In this document: piece after piece, positions 1 through 8,581 of the stretch | How positions within the stretch are numbered: position 1 is the first letter of the stretch | How the letters are laid out: each line of letters begins with the position of its first letter | Origin: CALINF01 sp039980455 | Lineage (GTDB): Bacteria > Pseudomonadota > Gammaproteobacteria > Pseudomonadales > Halieaceae | Direction of reading: 5' to 3' | Assembly (NCBI GenBank): GCA_039980455.1 | Contig: JBDXCG010000005.1 | Span: 144,454-208,453 of the forward strand | DNA length: 64,000 bases | The notes under the pieces: generated by a model | Told to the model about the DNA's origin: nothing | Database searches by the model: none | Seen by the model: only the letters and a program-made list of their open reading frames with translations | Translations under genes and position numbers: made by a program

Positions 1-313
1 TGTGACGGCGATCTTCAATTGGCGGAATATTGGATAATATGCGTCGCTCTACGAACGAGGTGGTTCTTACAATGCCTTGCGGCGTGATCTGGAAAAACCA
101 GGCCAGCAGGAAAGTCACTGGAAAGCCCAGCACGGCCAGATAAAGAAAATTCCGTGACGCTTCATCGGAATCAAACCCTATCGCAGGAAACAAAATATCT
201 CCTACTTGCAGGGCACCCCAGCAAAGCACGACATAAAGCACGCAAGTACGCAACACCTTGCGACGTCTGAGTTCTCTAAAAAATGACCCTGATGAGTTCT
301 GCGTCTTTTCCAT
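1..313 (-). CDS. N-terminal part of a two-TM membrane protein (TPR/cyclase-associated type), cut by window edge
   Basis: Only the first 104 codons are present; the gene runs off the left edge. The start is the ATG at 311-313, preceded by GAGGTGAG about 10 nt upstream. The protein begins with a short cytoplasmic segment containing FFRELRRRKVLR, followed by two hydrophobic stretches at about residues 19-40 and 54-73, and then a basic linker. This arrangement (basic amphipathic start, TM, GDILFPA-like loop, TM, FQITPQG) is what I know from the N-termini of bacterial membrane proteins that carry TPR repeats or cyclase-like domains further on. The functional domain lies outside the window, so only the membrane anchor can be called. 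It lies downstream of orn on the same strand, 130 bp away. Confidence 0.7.
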   Translation of the reverse strand, partial: MEKTQNSSGSFFRELRRRKVLRTCVLYVVLCWGALQVGDILFPAIGFDSDEASRNFLYLAVLGFPVTFLLAWFFQITPQGIVRTTSFVERRILSNIPPIEDRRH

Positions 314-443
314 TCCGGTCTTTACTCACCTCAATCTGAAATTGACCACACCAAACCACGGGGCAGTAGCCACACTCACGCCCCAGAAAACCATACTCCT
401 ACTTGTGAATTACGTCCATCCACCGCAAAAGTTGGTTCTCACG

Positions 444-992
444 CTAATTTTCTATCCGAATGAAATAGTCGCGGTAATAGCGCAGCTCGTCAATAGATTC
501 GCGGATATCATCGAGCGCCAAGTGCGTCGCTGATTTCCTAAAGCCCCCCTCCAGTGACGGCCTCCAGCGTTGCATCAAAATCTTCAGCGTACTCACATCC
601 AGATTACGGTAATGAAAATACTGCTCTAGTTCCGGCAAGTGTCGAGCCATAAAACGCCGATCCTGGCAGATAGAGTTGCCACACATTGGGGACGCATTAG
701 GCGGCACCCATGCGCGTAAAAACTCAATTGTCTCGCTGGCAGCCAGTTCGGGGCTGTGCTTACTTGCGCGCACCCGATCAACCAAGCCAGAGGACGTATG
801 GTGTGAGGTATTCCACTCATCCATCGCCGCCAAACGAGAGTCATCCGTGTGGATGGCAATCACTGGGCCCTCCGCCAGCTTATTCAGATTACTGTCTGTC
901 ACGATAGTGGCGATCTCGATCACCACGTCATTGTCTGGATCCAGCCCGGTCATCTCCAGGTCGACCCAAATCAGGTTATCGGCGTCTTGCAT
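444..992 (-). CDS. orn: oligoribonuclease
   Basis: This is a 3'-to-5' exoribonuclease of the DEDDh family that degrades 2-5 nt RNAs and the cyclic-di-GMP product pGpG in the cytoplasm. The first acidic pair is in WVDLEMTGLDP near the N-terminus, and the family block AMDEWNTSHHTSSGL follows in its usual place. A further Asp and the H..D..DI region near the C-terminus (HLALDDIRESI) complete the active site. The frame is open to 1043, but Orn proteins normally start just before N-L-I-W-x-D-L-E. The ATG at 990-992 has AGGA 7 nt upstream and gives 182 aa, the normal length. It is divergent from rsgA, an arrangement also known from E. coli. Confidence 0.95.
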   Translation of the reverse strand: MQDADNLIWVDLEMTGLDPDNDVVIEIATIVTDSNLNKLAEGPVIAIHTDDSRLAAMDEWNTSHHTSSGLVDRVRASKHSPELAASETIEFLRAWVPPNASPMCGNSICQDRRFMARHLPELEQYFHYRNLDVSTLKILMQRWRPSLEGGFRKSATHLALDDIRESIDELRYYRDYFIRIEN

Positions 993-1072
993 GCGCTGTT
1001 CCTGCTCCATGTGAGCCCACAGTGTAACAAATTGTCTCGACACTCCACCTCCTGCCGCCCAATAATGGAGAT

Positions 1073-2083
1073 ATGCCTAAACGCAAACTCACACGGCGAC
1101 AAGCTTGGCGGGTCAACAAGATTCAGGAAGAGCGTGAAAAGCGCGCGGATCAGCGCACCCAGCAAGTCGAAGACACACTTGGAGCAGGCGATCTGGGACC
1201 CGAGCAAGAGGGCTTGGTCACCGCACACTTCGGCACACAGGTACAGGTGGAATCCGCCTCCGGGTCAGTACTGCGCTGCCACGTCAGGGCTAATATCAGC
1301 GGCCTGGTAACCGGTGACCGCGTTATCTATTGCGCCGGCGAGCCGATCGGCGTGATCGTGGCGCAGCGCGAGCGCAGTAGTGAGTTGAAACGCCCAGACG
1401 CGTACGGGAACCTCAAACCTGTCGCCGCAAATATCGATCAGATCTTTATTGTCATCGCCCCCTACCCCCAACCGCATGGAAACCTGGTCGATCGATACCT
1501 TGTGGCGGCTGAAACCGTTGGCATCGAGCCCGTCATACTGCTCAACAAAACGGATTTGCTGGAAGACGATCCCACATTGAAGGAGTCCATGGAGAATCTG
1601 CTGTCGATTTATCCTGAGCTTGGCTATCGGACTCTCAGTGTCAGCAGCCACCGCGGCGGATTGGAGCCTCTTCACAATGCACTGTCGAACCGGGTCAGCG
1701 TTTTAGTAGGTCAATCAGGCGTGGGAAAATCTTCACTGGTGAATGCACTACTACCAGACGTTGATCTGCGCGTTGGTGCCTTGTCAGAAAACACACTCAA
1801 AGGTGTGCACACAACAACAACGGCGCAACTCTTTCATTTGCCCACCGGGGGCAGCCTGATCGACTCACCAGGCATCCGTGAATTTGGTTTGTGGCACATG
1901 AACAAGGAGCAAGTAGAGCAAGGGTTTTGTGAGTTTCGACAAGTATTGGGCACCTGTAAGTTTCGCGACTGCCAGCACCTGATGGAGCCCGGTTGCGCGA
2001 TTCTGGCAGCGGCAGAATCCGGTGTCATCTCGGAGCGGCGTTTGGCCAGTTATCGCCACATAGTCGGCTCGCTAGAAGACTGA
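1073..2083 (+). CDS. rsgA: small ribosomal subunit biogenesis GTPase RsgA
   Basis: This is a circularly permuted GTPase that checks late 30S subunit assembly. An N-terminal OB-fold (about residues 45-110) comes before the permuted G-domain. The G4 motif NKTD (about 160) precedes the G1 P-loop GQSGVGKSS (about 215) and G3 DSPG (about 265), which is diagnostic for the family. The C-terminus has the zinc knuckle C-x4-C-x-H-x5-C (CKFRDCQHLMEPGC). The length of 336 aa is normal. The start ATG has GGAG just upstream. It is divergent from orn and convergent with psd, which ends 8 bp beyond its stop. Confidence 0.96.
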   Translation: MPKRKLTRRQAWRVNKIQEEREKRADQRTQQVEDTLGAGDLGPEQEGLVTAHFGTQVQVESASGSVLRCHVRANISGLVTGDRVIYCAGEPIGVIVAQRERSSELKRPDAYGNLKPVAANIDQIFIVIAPYPQPHGNLVDRYLVAAETVGIEPVILLNKTDLLEDDPTLKESMENLLSIYPELGYRTLSVSSHRGGLEPLHNALSNRVSVLVGQSGVGKSSLVNALLPDVDLRVGALSENTLKGVHTTTTAQLFHLPTGGSLIDSPGIREFGLWHMNKEQVEQGFCEFRQVLGTCKFRDCQHLMEPGCAILAAAESGVISERRLASYRHIVGSLED

Positions 2084-2090
2084 CCGGCGC

Positions 2091-2939
2091 TTAGTCCAGA
2101 TCAGCCATTGCCTCTCCCAGTCGTGTTGTAGTGCCTGCCTGATAATGCTCCTGCCAGTCGATCGCATCTTCCCCAAACAAGAGAATCACCGTTGAGCCGA
2201 GCTTGAAACGACCCATTTCCTCGCCTTTATCTAGGCGAATAGGCTCAGGCGCCGCCGTGTAGTCTCGCAGGTCAGGCGTAGCGGGCGGCGGCGCTACCTG
2301 ACCCGACCAAACTGTTTCTATGCCGGCGACAATCATAGCGCCCACCAGAATCATCGCCATAGGCCCTACTTCGGTATCGAAGTAACACACAAGGCGCTCA
2401 TTGCGCGCAAACAAGCGGTCGACGTTCTCGGCGGTTGTACCATTGACCGAGAAAAGCTCACCGGGGATATAGCAGGTCGCAGTCAGAGTACCCGCGATGG
2501 GCATGTGCACTCTATGGTAGTCACGCGGCGACAAGTAGATGGTAGCGAAATCGCCATCTTTAAATGCAATCGCCCGCTCTACATCACCACCCAATAACTC
2601 GGCAGTAGAGAAATGCTGCCCCTTTGCCTGAAATATTCGTCCTCCCTCTATCTCTCCCAGCTGGCTTACTGCGCCATCTGCAGGACACACTATGGGGGCG
2701 TCGGCTATCGGACGCGCTCCTTCTTTTAATGCGCGCGTGAAGAATGCATTAAAGTGAGAATAGGCATCGGTATCGGGCTCGGCTGCCTCGGTCATATCAA
2801 CACGGAAGTGCCCGACAAATGTCCGAATCACCCAATTTTTCAGCCACAGAGGGTGCCGAAGTTCAGCCAGATAGCCCATTAATCGCGAGAGCAGATGCTG
2901 TGGCACGACATGCTGCAAAAAAATGAAAAGTGAATCCAT
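2091..2939 (-). CDS. psd: phosphatidylserine decarboxylase proenzyme
   Basis: This is the membrane-associated, pyruvoyl-dependent enzyme making phosphatidylethanolamine from phosphatidylserine. The autocleavage motif LGST is seen near the C-terminus (RFKLGSTVILL); cleavage between Gly and Ser would create the pyruvoyl group. The conserved histidine segment YLSPRDYHRVHMP and the PADG block (CPADGAVSQLG) are also present. The frame extends to 3053, but that extension would overlap the divergent gene at 2999 and has no family counterpart. The ATG at 2937-2939 (MDSLFIFLQH) gives 282 aa, the usual size. No strong Shine-Dalgarno is visible there. The orn-rsgA-psd cluster is a familiar gammaproteobacterial arrangement. 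Confidence 0.94.
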   Translation of the reverse strand: MDSLFIFLQHVVPQHLLSRLMGYLAELRHPLWLKNWVIRTFVGHFRVDMTEAAEPDTDAYSHFNAFFTRALKEGARPIADAPIVCPADGAVSQLGEIEGGRIFQAKGQHFSTAELLGGDVERAIAFKDGDFATIYLSPRDYHRVHMPIAGTLTATCYIPGELFSVNGTTAENVDRLFARNERLVCYFDTEVGPMAMILVGAMIVAGIETVWSGQVAPPPATPDLRDYTAAPEPIRLDKGEEMGRFKLGSTVILLFGEDAIDWQEHYQAGTTTRLGEAMADLD

Positions 2940-2998
2940 AGCGGCTAGTGTATCCTTGATATTGAAGGGGAAGTATAGAGAGAAAGGCAAGCTAGTAG

Positions 2999-3988
2999 GT
3001 GAAAAAGTGGTTTCATATTTTATTTCTGTTGCTGCCTGCGCTAGTTGTAGCACAGGAGCAGGAGGATACCATCAATGGCTGGGAAGCTGCCGAGCCTGAT
3101 GAATCGCTTGAGCTGGAAACCAACTGGTTGGATGACACTCATAGTGTTGCGACGGATTCGGCTCAGGCGCTAACAGAGTGGATGGACAACTTCTTTGGTG
3201 ATCCTCAGTACAACCTGGAACAAGCCGAGTCACAACTGCGTCTCAAGATTATTAACGACTGGGAGTCCGAAGATGGCTACGAAGCCGATATACGCCTGAG
3301 GGGCAAAGTACAGCTACCCAAGCTTTCCAAACGACTGAACTTGGTCTTCGCCGGTGATGACTCAGACTTAGATGGCGCTGATGAACTGCGGGAAAATGAC
3401 GATGGTATTGCTCTACAGTACAACGTTAAGGAGAGCAGGCGATCTCGCTACGACTTAACGCTGGGCTGGTCTTCTGGACCGCGGCCGGGCGTAAGGTATC
3501 GTAATGAGGGCTCATTCAATGAACAGGATAGTTATCGCTTCATTGAGAGGGTGCAATATGATCTCGATGACGGTTTTGAAAGTAAAAGCCAGCTAGACCT
3601 CAATCACGCACTGGATCAAAACAATGTACTTCAGTGGAGCAACCGCATTGTCTATGGCGAGGAGTCAGATGGCGTAGAGTGGCGTAGCCGGGTTGCACTG
3701 AGGCAGCGTCGCAATACCGACAGCGATAAACCTTCTGCGTTGAATTATATCGCCTCTGTCAACGGCATAACCAGCCCGCACAGCTTCGTGAAAAACTATC
3801 GGCTTGCCGTCTTATGGCGACGACAAATTTACCGTGACTATCTATTTCTTGAACTCGAGCCAGGCTACAACTTCCGCAAACGTAACAACGCCGATGAACG
3901 CGATACGGTGTTTAGCATGACAGTTAATATTGAAATAGCGCTACAGCGTGATCTACGCAAAGTCCGCAAACCCGGCGATATGAACTAA
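2999..3988 (+). CDS. putative outer-membrane beta-barrel protein of unknown function
   Basis: No family was recognised with certainty. The start is a GTG with AAAGG about 13 nt upstream. The protein has a clear Sec signal peptide (MKKWFHILFLLLPALVVAQ) and an acidic N-terminal region (about residues 20-60). The rest, from about 80 onward, alternates polar and aromatic/hydrophobic residues in short strands (LRLKII, EADIRLRGKV, LNLVFAG, RYDLTLGWSSG, VQYDL, LFLELEPGYNFR), as in small porin-like barrels. The C-terminus is basic rather than ending in the classic aromatic residue. It is divergent from psd with 59 bp between starts, and it converges on the phoH-type gene across a perfect hairpin. The function is unknown; the barrel call is inferred from strand pattern only. 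Confidence 0.75.
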   Translation: MKKWFHILFLLLPALVVAQEQEDTINGWEAAEPDESLELETNWLDDTHSVATDSAQALTEWMDNFFGDPQYNLEQAESQLRLKIINDWESEDGYEADIRLRGKVQLPKLSKRLNLVFAGDDSDLDGADELRENDDGIALQYNVKESRRSRYDLTLGWSSGPRPGVRYRNEGSFNEQDSYRFIERVQYDLDDGFESKSQLDLNHALDQNNVLQWSNRIVYGEESDGVEWRSRVALRQRRNTDSDKPSALNYIASVNGITSPHSFVKNYRLAVLWRRQIYRDYLFLELEPGYNFRKRNNADERDTVFSMTVNIEIALQRDLRKVRKPGDMN

Positions 3989-4075
3989 GACTCAAAATTC
4001 TGTCGCGTAAATGCCCCAGCCGCTAACGTTGGTCCGTGATATGGACCTAGCAGGAGTATCAAAGACTTTGTACCG

Positions 4076-4108
4076 GCGATCAGGTGACGAGTCACACCAC
4101 CTGATCGC
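4076..4108. terminator. perfect 11-bp stem-loop between convergent genes
   Basis: GCGATCAGGTG at 4076-4086 is repeated in reverse complement at 4098-4108, with an 11-nt loop. It sits between the stop codons of the barrel gene (3988) and the PIN-PhoH gene (4121). No T-tract follows on either strand, so it is not a textbook intrinsic terminator. It could still mark the 3' ends of both transcripts or serve as an RNA-stability hairpin. Confidence 0.45.
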
Positions 4109-4120
4109 GCGGCATTGTCC

Positions 4121-5557
4121 TTACAGGTTTTCTTCTGCAAAAGCCGCAAGGCGGCTGCGCACAATTCCGTTCACGTGCATGATGCCCGCGTGCGGATACA
4201 CTTTGCTACGCTCTACCAGATAGGTCAGGCCCGATGTTAACGGTGAAATGTACTTGTTATCGATCTGAGCCAGATTACCCAACACTACTATCTTGGAGTC
4301 TGCGCCCACTCGACTGATCACAGATTTCAACTGAAATTGGGTGAGGCCCTGACTTTCGTCGATGATGATGTAGGCGTTGTTAAATGATCGGCCGCGCATA
4401 AAGTTCAATGACTTGAACTGGATGTTCGCCCGCTCCTTTACGTACTCGATACTACCGTGGCAAGACTCGTCGGTCCCATGCAGAATCTCCAGGTTGTCAT
4501 CAAAGGCCGCCAGCCACGGTGCCATTTTCTCTTCCTCGGTGCCGGGCAAAAATCCAATGTCTTCAGCAATCGGCGGTGTTGATCTAGCAACAATCAACTT
4601 GTTGTACTTTTTCTGCTCCAGAATCGCGTGCAAACCGTATGCCAATGCGATCAAGGTTTTACCCGACCCTGCAGGGCCGGTCATCACGGTCATATCCACG
4701 TTGTCATCGTCTATCAGAGCCATGGCCATGGCCTGCTCCAGGTTACGCGGTGACATACCCCAGAAGCGCTTGTTCATTAGATTGTCACGGCTGTCGCAGC
4801 GCAGATAAACAAACTCACTATCGACGCGTTTTACAAACGCAATAAACTCCTGATCATCGTGAACAAACATATTCGGATACGCGTGGGGCAGGGATTTACG
4901 GGGTATGCGATGCAGCGTGCAGTCGCCCTCACGAAGTGTGTCTACCTCGGATATCGTGCTCCAGAAATCGCCCTCAACGTGCTCGTAACCTCTGGCTAGC
5001 AGGTCGATATCGTCCAACACCCGATCTCTACGATAGTCTTCTACGTGCAAAAGGCCCGATCCCTTGGCCTTTATTCGCATGTTGATATCCTTGGTAATCA
5101 GGCATACAAATTCATTCGGATTCTCCGCCTGTAAACGCAGTGCCACGTTGATAATGCGATTATCGTTGGCTTGATCCTGTGTCACATCGAGAAAAGGCAC
5201 GGAGCTATCTTCGCTAAGCAGCTGGTCGGGAAAGATTGCCAGCGTGCCCGACTGCCCTTCAAAGCATGAGCCAGGCACCTCTACACCCTCCTGAATCTCG
5301 GCAGGCGAGGCAGCATCTACCACTTTATCTATCATCTGAATGGCGATTCGGGCCTCCCGACTCACGGTTTTATCGCGCCGGTCCTTAATGTGGTCGAGTT
5401 CTTCTAGAACAGTCATTGGAATGACGACATGGTGCTCATTGAATGCGGTTACCGCAGTGGGATCGTGGAGCAGTACGTTCGTATCCAGAACGTAAGTTTT
5501 TTTGATGACAGGTTTCAGGTTGGTTTTTTCTACGCGCAGGGCGGAGCCTGAGTCCAT
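4121..5557 (-). CDS. PIN domain-PhoH family ATPase
   Basis: An N-terminal PIN nuclease-like domain (about residues 20-150; YVLDTNVLLHDP and later conserved acidic residues) is fused to a PhoH-type P-loop ATPase (about 260-478). The ATPase has Walker A GPAGSGKT and Walker B IIIDESQ. This is the long PhoH2/YlaK-like architecture, linked in other bacteria to RNA unwinding and cleavage; the physiological role is generally unclear. The start ATG has GAGGA 8 nt upstream. The length of 478 aa fits the family. It is transcribed alone, towards the hairpin at 4076-4108. Confidence 0.92.
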   Translation of the reverse strand: MDSGSALRVEKTNLKPVIKKTYVLDTNVLLHDPTAVTAFNEHHVVIPMTVLEELDHIKDRRDKTVSREARIAIQMIDKVVDAASPAEIQEGVEVPGSCFEGQSGTLAIFPDQLLSEDSSVPFLDVTQDQANDNRIINVALRLQAENPNEFVCLITKDINMRIKAKGSGLLHVEDYRRDRVLDDIDLLARGYEHVEGDFWSTISEVDTLREGDCTLHRIPRKSLPHAYPNMFVHDDQEFIAFVKRVDSEFVYLRCDSRDNLMNKRFWGMSPRNLEQAMAMALIDDDNVDMTVMTGPAGSGKTLIALAYGLHAILEQKKYNKLIVARSTPPIAEDIGFLPGTEEEKMAPWLAAFDDNLEILHGTDESCHGSIEYVKERANIQFKSLNFMRGRSFNNAYIIIDESQGLTQFQLKSVISRVGADSKIVVLGNLAQIDNKYISPLTSGLTYLVERSKVYPHAGIMHVNGIVRSRLAAFAEENL

Positions 5558-6006
5558 AGACTAGTCCTCGTTGTAGGTTCAGTCGCTAAGGGTCGGGGTA
5601 TTGCCACATCGGCAATGGAGATCGCAGAAACCGTTCGTACCAGCTTTATCCACCGGCTGGCAGAGCGGGAATTGCAATTAGATTGTGAGGACGAAACAGC
5701 TAAACGAGAGCGCGAATAAGTCCTGAGCAGAGATAGCTCGAAGGCCGCGCAAACGCGCTTGTTGTCAGTGGCACGCGGGTAAGACATACCTACTCCAACC
5801 CACGTCCGGAAGTTGTTCAAATGGCACTTCCCGGATAATTACAACGACGTGCTCGTGTTCGATTATCAAACCGATCACTCGTCGCTGTCAATCGTCGTTG
5901 GGAATTAGTTTCACGTTTGCCAATGTTTGCGATTGCGCCCTGACAGCGCGCGGTATTTCAGTTACGATGCTGGGCTTATGTCACGAAGATAAGTGCAGTT
6001 CCCGCC
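5558..6006. other. 449-bp intergenic region between divergent PIN-PhoH and rnb genes
   Basis: This must hold both promoters, but I could not single out convincing -35/-10 boxes. Two very short frames read like protein: 5615-5719 (+), ATG start, 34 aa, helical and charged; and 5765-5878 (-), GTG start, 37 aa, rich in Val/Ile. Neither has a good ribosome-binding site or a recognised family, so I do not call them genes. A longer minus-strand frame (5530-5820) is Ser/Arg-rich and looks non-coding. No tRNA cloverleaf was found. Confidence 0.5.
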
Positions 6007-8028
6007 ATGCTCAATCAGGACTCCCTCGCCCAGCTCAAGGGATTGAAAACCAAGATGGAGGCCGAGAAGGAAAGTGCCGAGGCCGTCGTCAAAGGCACCC
6101 AGGCTCGCTACGGCTTTGCCGTTCTGGATGATGGTAGGGAGATCTTTATTCCGCCAGATGAAATGCTTAAAGCGTTTCCAAGTGACCGGGTCAGGGTGTG
6201 TATCCGCCCCAGCAAAGACAACAAGACCATCGCCGATATTGAACGACTCGTCAGCAGCCCGCTTAGCGAGTTCACAGGCCGCTGCGTACGAAAAGGGAAA
6301 GCAATCTTCGTCCAACCCGACCTTACACAACTTAAGCGCTGGTTGTTCATCCCCCCCCATGCGCGCAACGGTGTCAAGGAAGGCGATTTTATCCGCTGCG
6401 CCATATTGAGGCACCCCATCAAGGACGGAAAACCCCAGGCCAAAGTCCTTGAGGTGCTGGGGAATACCTCAACGCCAGGCATTGAGAATACCTACTCGAT
6501 AGCTCGCTTCGGATTGAAAGGTGAGTGGAGTGGAGCCAGTAAAAATGAGCTGCAACAGCGTCTGGAGTCGTTTGACCCGCTAAAAACCGGCCAGCGCAGA
6601 GACCTGACCGACCTGGAGTTTGTCACAATCGATGCAGCAAAAACGCAGGATATCGACGACGCACTCTACGCAGACATTAGCAGTGATGGCTGGACATTGT
6701 TTGTCGCGATAGCCGACCCAACAGCGTATATCCCTGCCGACTCAGCGTTAAGAAAAGAGGTCGCGGAGCACGGCACCTCAGTCTATTTCCACGGCAACGT
6801 GCTGCCTATGCTACCCGACGCGCTGTCGCAGGATACTTGCGCACTATCGGAAGGCGACAACAGGCCCGCGCTGGTCTGCAAAATCGCTGTTTCTGACAGC
6901 GGTGAAGTCGGCGAGTTTGAGTTTATCGAAGCCACTATTCGATCACGTGCAAAGCTGTCCTATTACGGTGTCGACCGATACTTGTCAGGACAGTACGACG
7001 AGCTGATGAGCCATGCGACTCCACTGGAAGCGCTTTATCAGGTCTACAGGGCCTTACGCGGACGGCGCGAACAGCACGAGCTCGTCATGGAGGATCGCAG
7101 TGAATATCGCTGGATACTCAATGACAGCAAGCAGATTGAGACAATAGAGTCCTACGAAAAACTGCTGTCACAGAAGCTGGTTGAAGAGTGCATGGTTGCA
7201 ACGAATCGGTGCGCGGCCCGCTTCCTTACTGAGCACAGCGCCAGCGGCCCGTTTGTTAGTCACCCGGGGTTTCGCTCTGACCGAATCGATGAGGCGAAGA
7301 AATTCCTCGACATGCATGCCCCGGAAGTCGCCACAGAAGCGCTCGACACAGTTGCAGGTTATAGAACCGTGATGCAGCACTTGTCTACTTCCACCAGCGC
7401 GCTTCCATTGCGCGCCATGGTAAATCGACTTCTGACTCGAGCAGAACTGGTCACCAATAGCGCCCCTCACATGGGTATGGCGCTGGCGAGCTACACAAAC
7501 TGTACCTCGCCTCTGCGAAGGTATGTGGACTTCCTCGTACACCTGCAGATTAAATCGACACTCCAAGGGCAATCAAACGAACTGGTTGATCAGCAGGAGC
7601 TCGTCGCGCTGGCAGACAAAATTGCTAGTACCAGAGCTGCAACAACAATGGCAGAACACTGGCTGGCCGGAAATTATCTGGCGCGCACAAGTGCCAAAGG
7701 CAGCACGTTGAGCGGCAAGATATCCCATATCAACAGCAGTGGATTCAATGTGCGTCTTTCGAGTTCAGGGCTTGAAGGTTTTGTGGACCTGCGACAGGAT
7801 CCGGAGAAATTCAGCTACGATAAGTGGACAGCAAGCCTTACGAGCACAACCAGACGCTTCCAGCTGGATCAGCCCGTTGATGTCCAATTCAATGGCATTG
7901 ATGAAGAGAAGCAATACCAGGCGAATTTTACACTGCTAGAGACGTGTGGGCTGAAGCCTCCAAAGGTAGAGGCCGCGCAAGACAAATCGACAGAAAAAAC
8001 GACTGCAGGCAGTGATAACACTCCCTGA
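6007..8028 (+). CDS. rnb: exoribonuclease II family protein (RNase II/R)
   Basis: This is a processive 3'-to-5' hydrolytic exoribonuclease of mRNA decay. The central RNB catalytic domain (about residues 195-515) contains the signature DLEFVTIDAAKTQDIDDALY with the metal-binding aspartates. The later SPLRRYVDFLVHLQ block supplies the conserved Arg residues. Cold-shock-like OB folds are at the N-terminus and an S1-like domain at about 570-645. At 673 aa it is RNase II-sized rather than RNase R-sized (over 750 aa), and it lacks the long basic RNase R tail. The start ATG has no clear Shine-Dalgarno. The RNase II subtype is inferred from length and domain balance. Confidence 0.88.
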   Translation: MLNQDSLAQLKGLKTKMEAEKESAEAVVKGTQARYGFAVLDDGREIFIPPDEMLKAFPSDRVRVCIRPSKDNKTIADIERLVSSPLSEFTGRCVRKGKAIFVQPDLTQLKRWLFIPPHARNGVKEGDFIRCAILRHPIKDGKPQAKVLEVLGNTSTPGIENTYSIARFGLKGEWSGASKNELQQRLESFDPLKTGQRRDLTDLEFVTIDAAKTQDIDDALYADISSDGWTLFVAIADPTAYIPADSALRKEVAEHGTSVYFHGNVLPMLPDALSQDTCALSEGDNRPALVCKIAVSDSGEVGEFEFIEATIRSRAKLSYYGVDRYLSGQYDELMSHATPLEALYQVYRALRGRREQHELVMEDRSEYRWILNDSKQIETIESYEKLLSQKLVEECMVATNRCAARFLTEHSASGPFVSHPGFRSDRIDEAKKFLDMHAPEVATEALDTVAGYRTVMQHLSTSTSALPLRAMVNRLLTRAELVTNSAPHMGMALASYTNCTSPLRRYVDFLVHLQIKSTLQGQSNELVDQQELVALADKIASTRAATTMAEHWLAGNYLARTSAKGSTLSGKISHINSSGFNVRLSSSGLEGFVDLRQDPEKFSYDKWTASLTSTTRRFQLDQPVDVQFNGIDEEKQYQANFTLLETCGLKPPKVEAAQDKSTEKTTAGSDNTP

Positions 8029-8043
8029 TTGGACGTTGGAAGA

Positions 8044-8358
8044 CTAGGCGTTTTTGCTGGAGTGCACCACGGCAGCTGGTGTTTCTGTGACAAAAGCTGG
8101 TACGGGTGATGCCAACTGTTGTTGCACATCGGCAACCAGATGAATCATTTCCGCAACGCCCAAAGCCCGCAGATATCCACCCATGTCGCCATGACTATCA
8201 AATGCTACGTTGGCGTCAGCCGAGCGCAGCGCCTGAATAATTAGCAACTCCTGGCTGCTGTATAGAGCACTTTCGCCAAAGATAAGTTTGGTGAACGTAT
8301 CGACGATTGCCATCTCACTCACGCCGTTTGTTTGTTTCTTCAAATATGCCCGCTGCAT
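8044..8358 (-). CDS. small protein of unknown function
   Basis: I do not recognise this family. The open frame reaches 8436, but the ATG at 8356-8358 has AGGGA 7 nt upstream and is the best start, giving 104 aa (begins MQRAYLKKQT). The protein is soluble-looking and largely helical. A conserved-looking core (TKLIFGESALYSSQELLIIQALRSA) is followed by FDSHGDMGGYLRALGVAEMI and a Pro/Ala-rich tail. It is convergent with rnb, only 15 bp from its stop, so the two 3' ends almost meet. The 223 bp upstream to asnS are AT-richer than the surroundings and probably hold its promoter. Confidence 0.65.
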   Translation of the reverse strand: MQRAYLKKQTNGVSEMAIVDTFTKLIFGESALYSSQELLIIQALRSADANVAFDSHGDMGGYLRALGVAEMIHLVADVQQQLASPVPAFVTETPAAVVHSSKNA

Positions 8359-8547
8359 AACGCTTCCCTGTCTGGTGAATCGCATCCTTGGCGAATCAAC
8401 TGCCTTAGTCACTATAAGTATGGACCAGAGAAACACCCCTGCTGGTCAAATAATAGGCAATATTTCACAAATTAAGCGGGGAAATAGCGAAACTCCCCCA
8501 ATTTGGGTCACGTTTCGTCATCCGACAGGGTATTCACAAGGCGTTTA

Positions 8548-8568
8548 GGGGGTACGGCAAGTACCCCC
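8548..8568 (-). terminator. hairpin downstream of asnS
   Basis: GGGGGTAC at 8548-8555 pairs perfectly with GTACCCCC at 8561-8568 around a 5-nt loop. It lies 13 bp beyond the asnS stop. No T-run follows on the asnS strand, so termination is plausible but not textbook. Confidence 0.45.
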
Positions 8569-8581
8569 ATGAAGTGTTAAA

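Noticed and set aside
849..1310. 153-aa plus-strand frame across orn and rsgA starts
   Set aside because: Its sequence has no family features and it covers two well-identified genes in other frames.
2940..3053. 38-residue N-terminal extension of Psd
   Set aside because: It would overlap the divergent barrel gene, and family members start near MDSLFIFLQH.
5530..5820. 96-aa minus-strand frame in the intergenic region
   Set aside because: It is Ser/Arg/Thr-rich, overlaps the start of the PIN-PhoH gene in another frame and has no ribosome-binding site.
5840..5880. T-loop-like GTTCGATTA considered as part of a tRNA
   Set aside because: The flanking bases do not pair into a T-stem and no acceptor or anticodon stem could be built.
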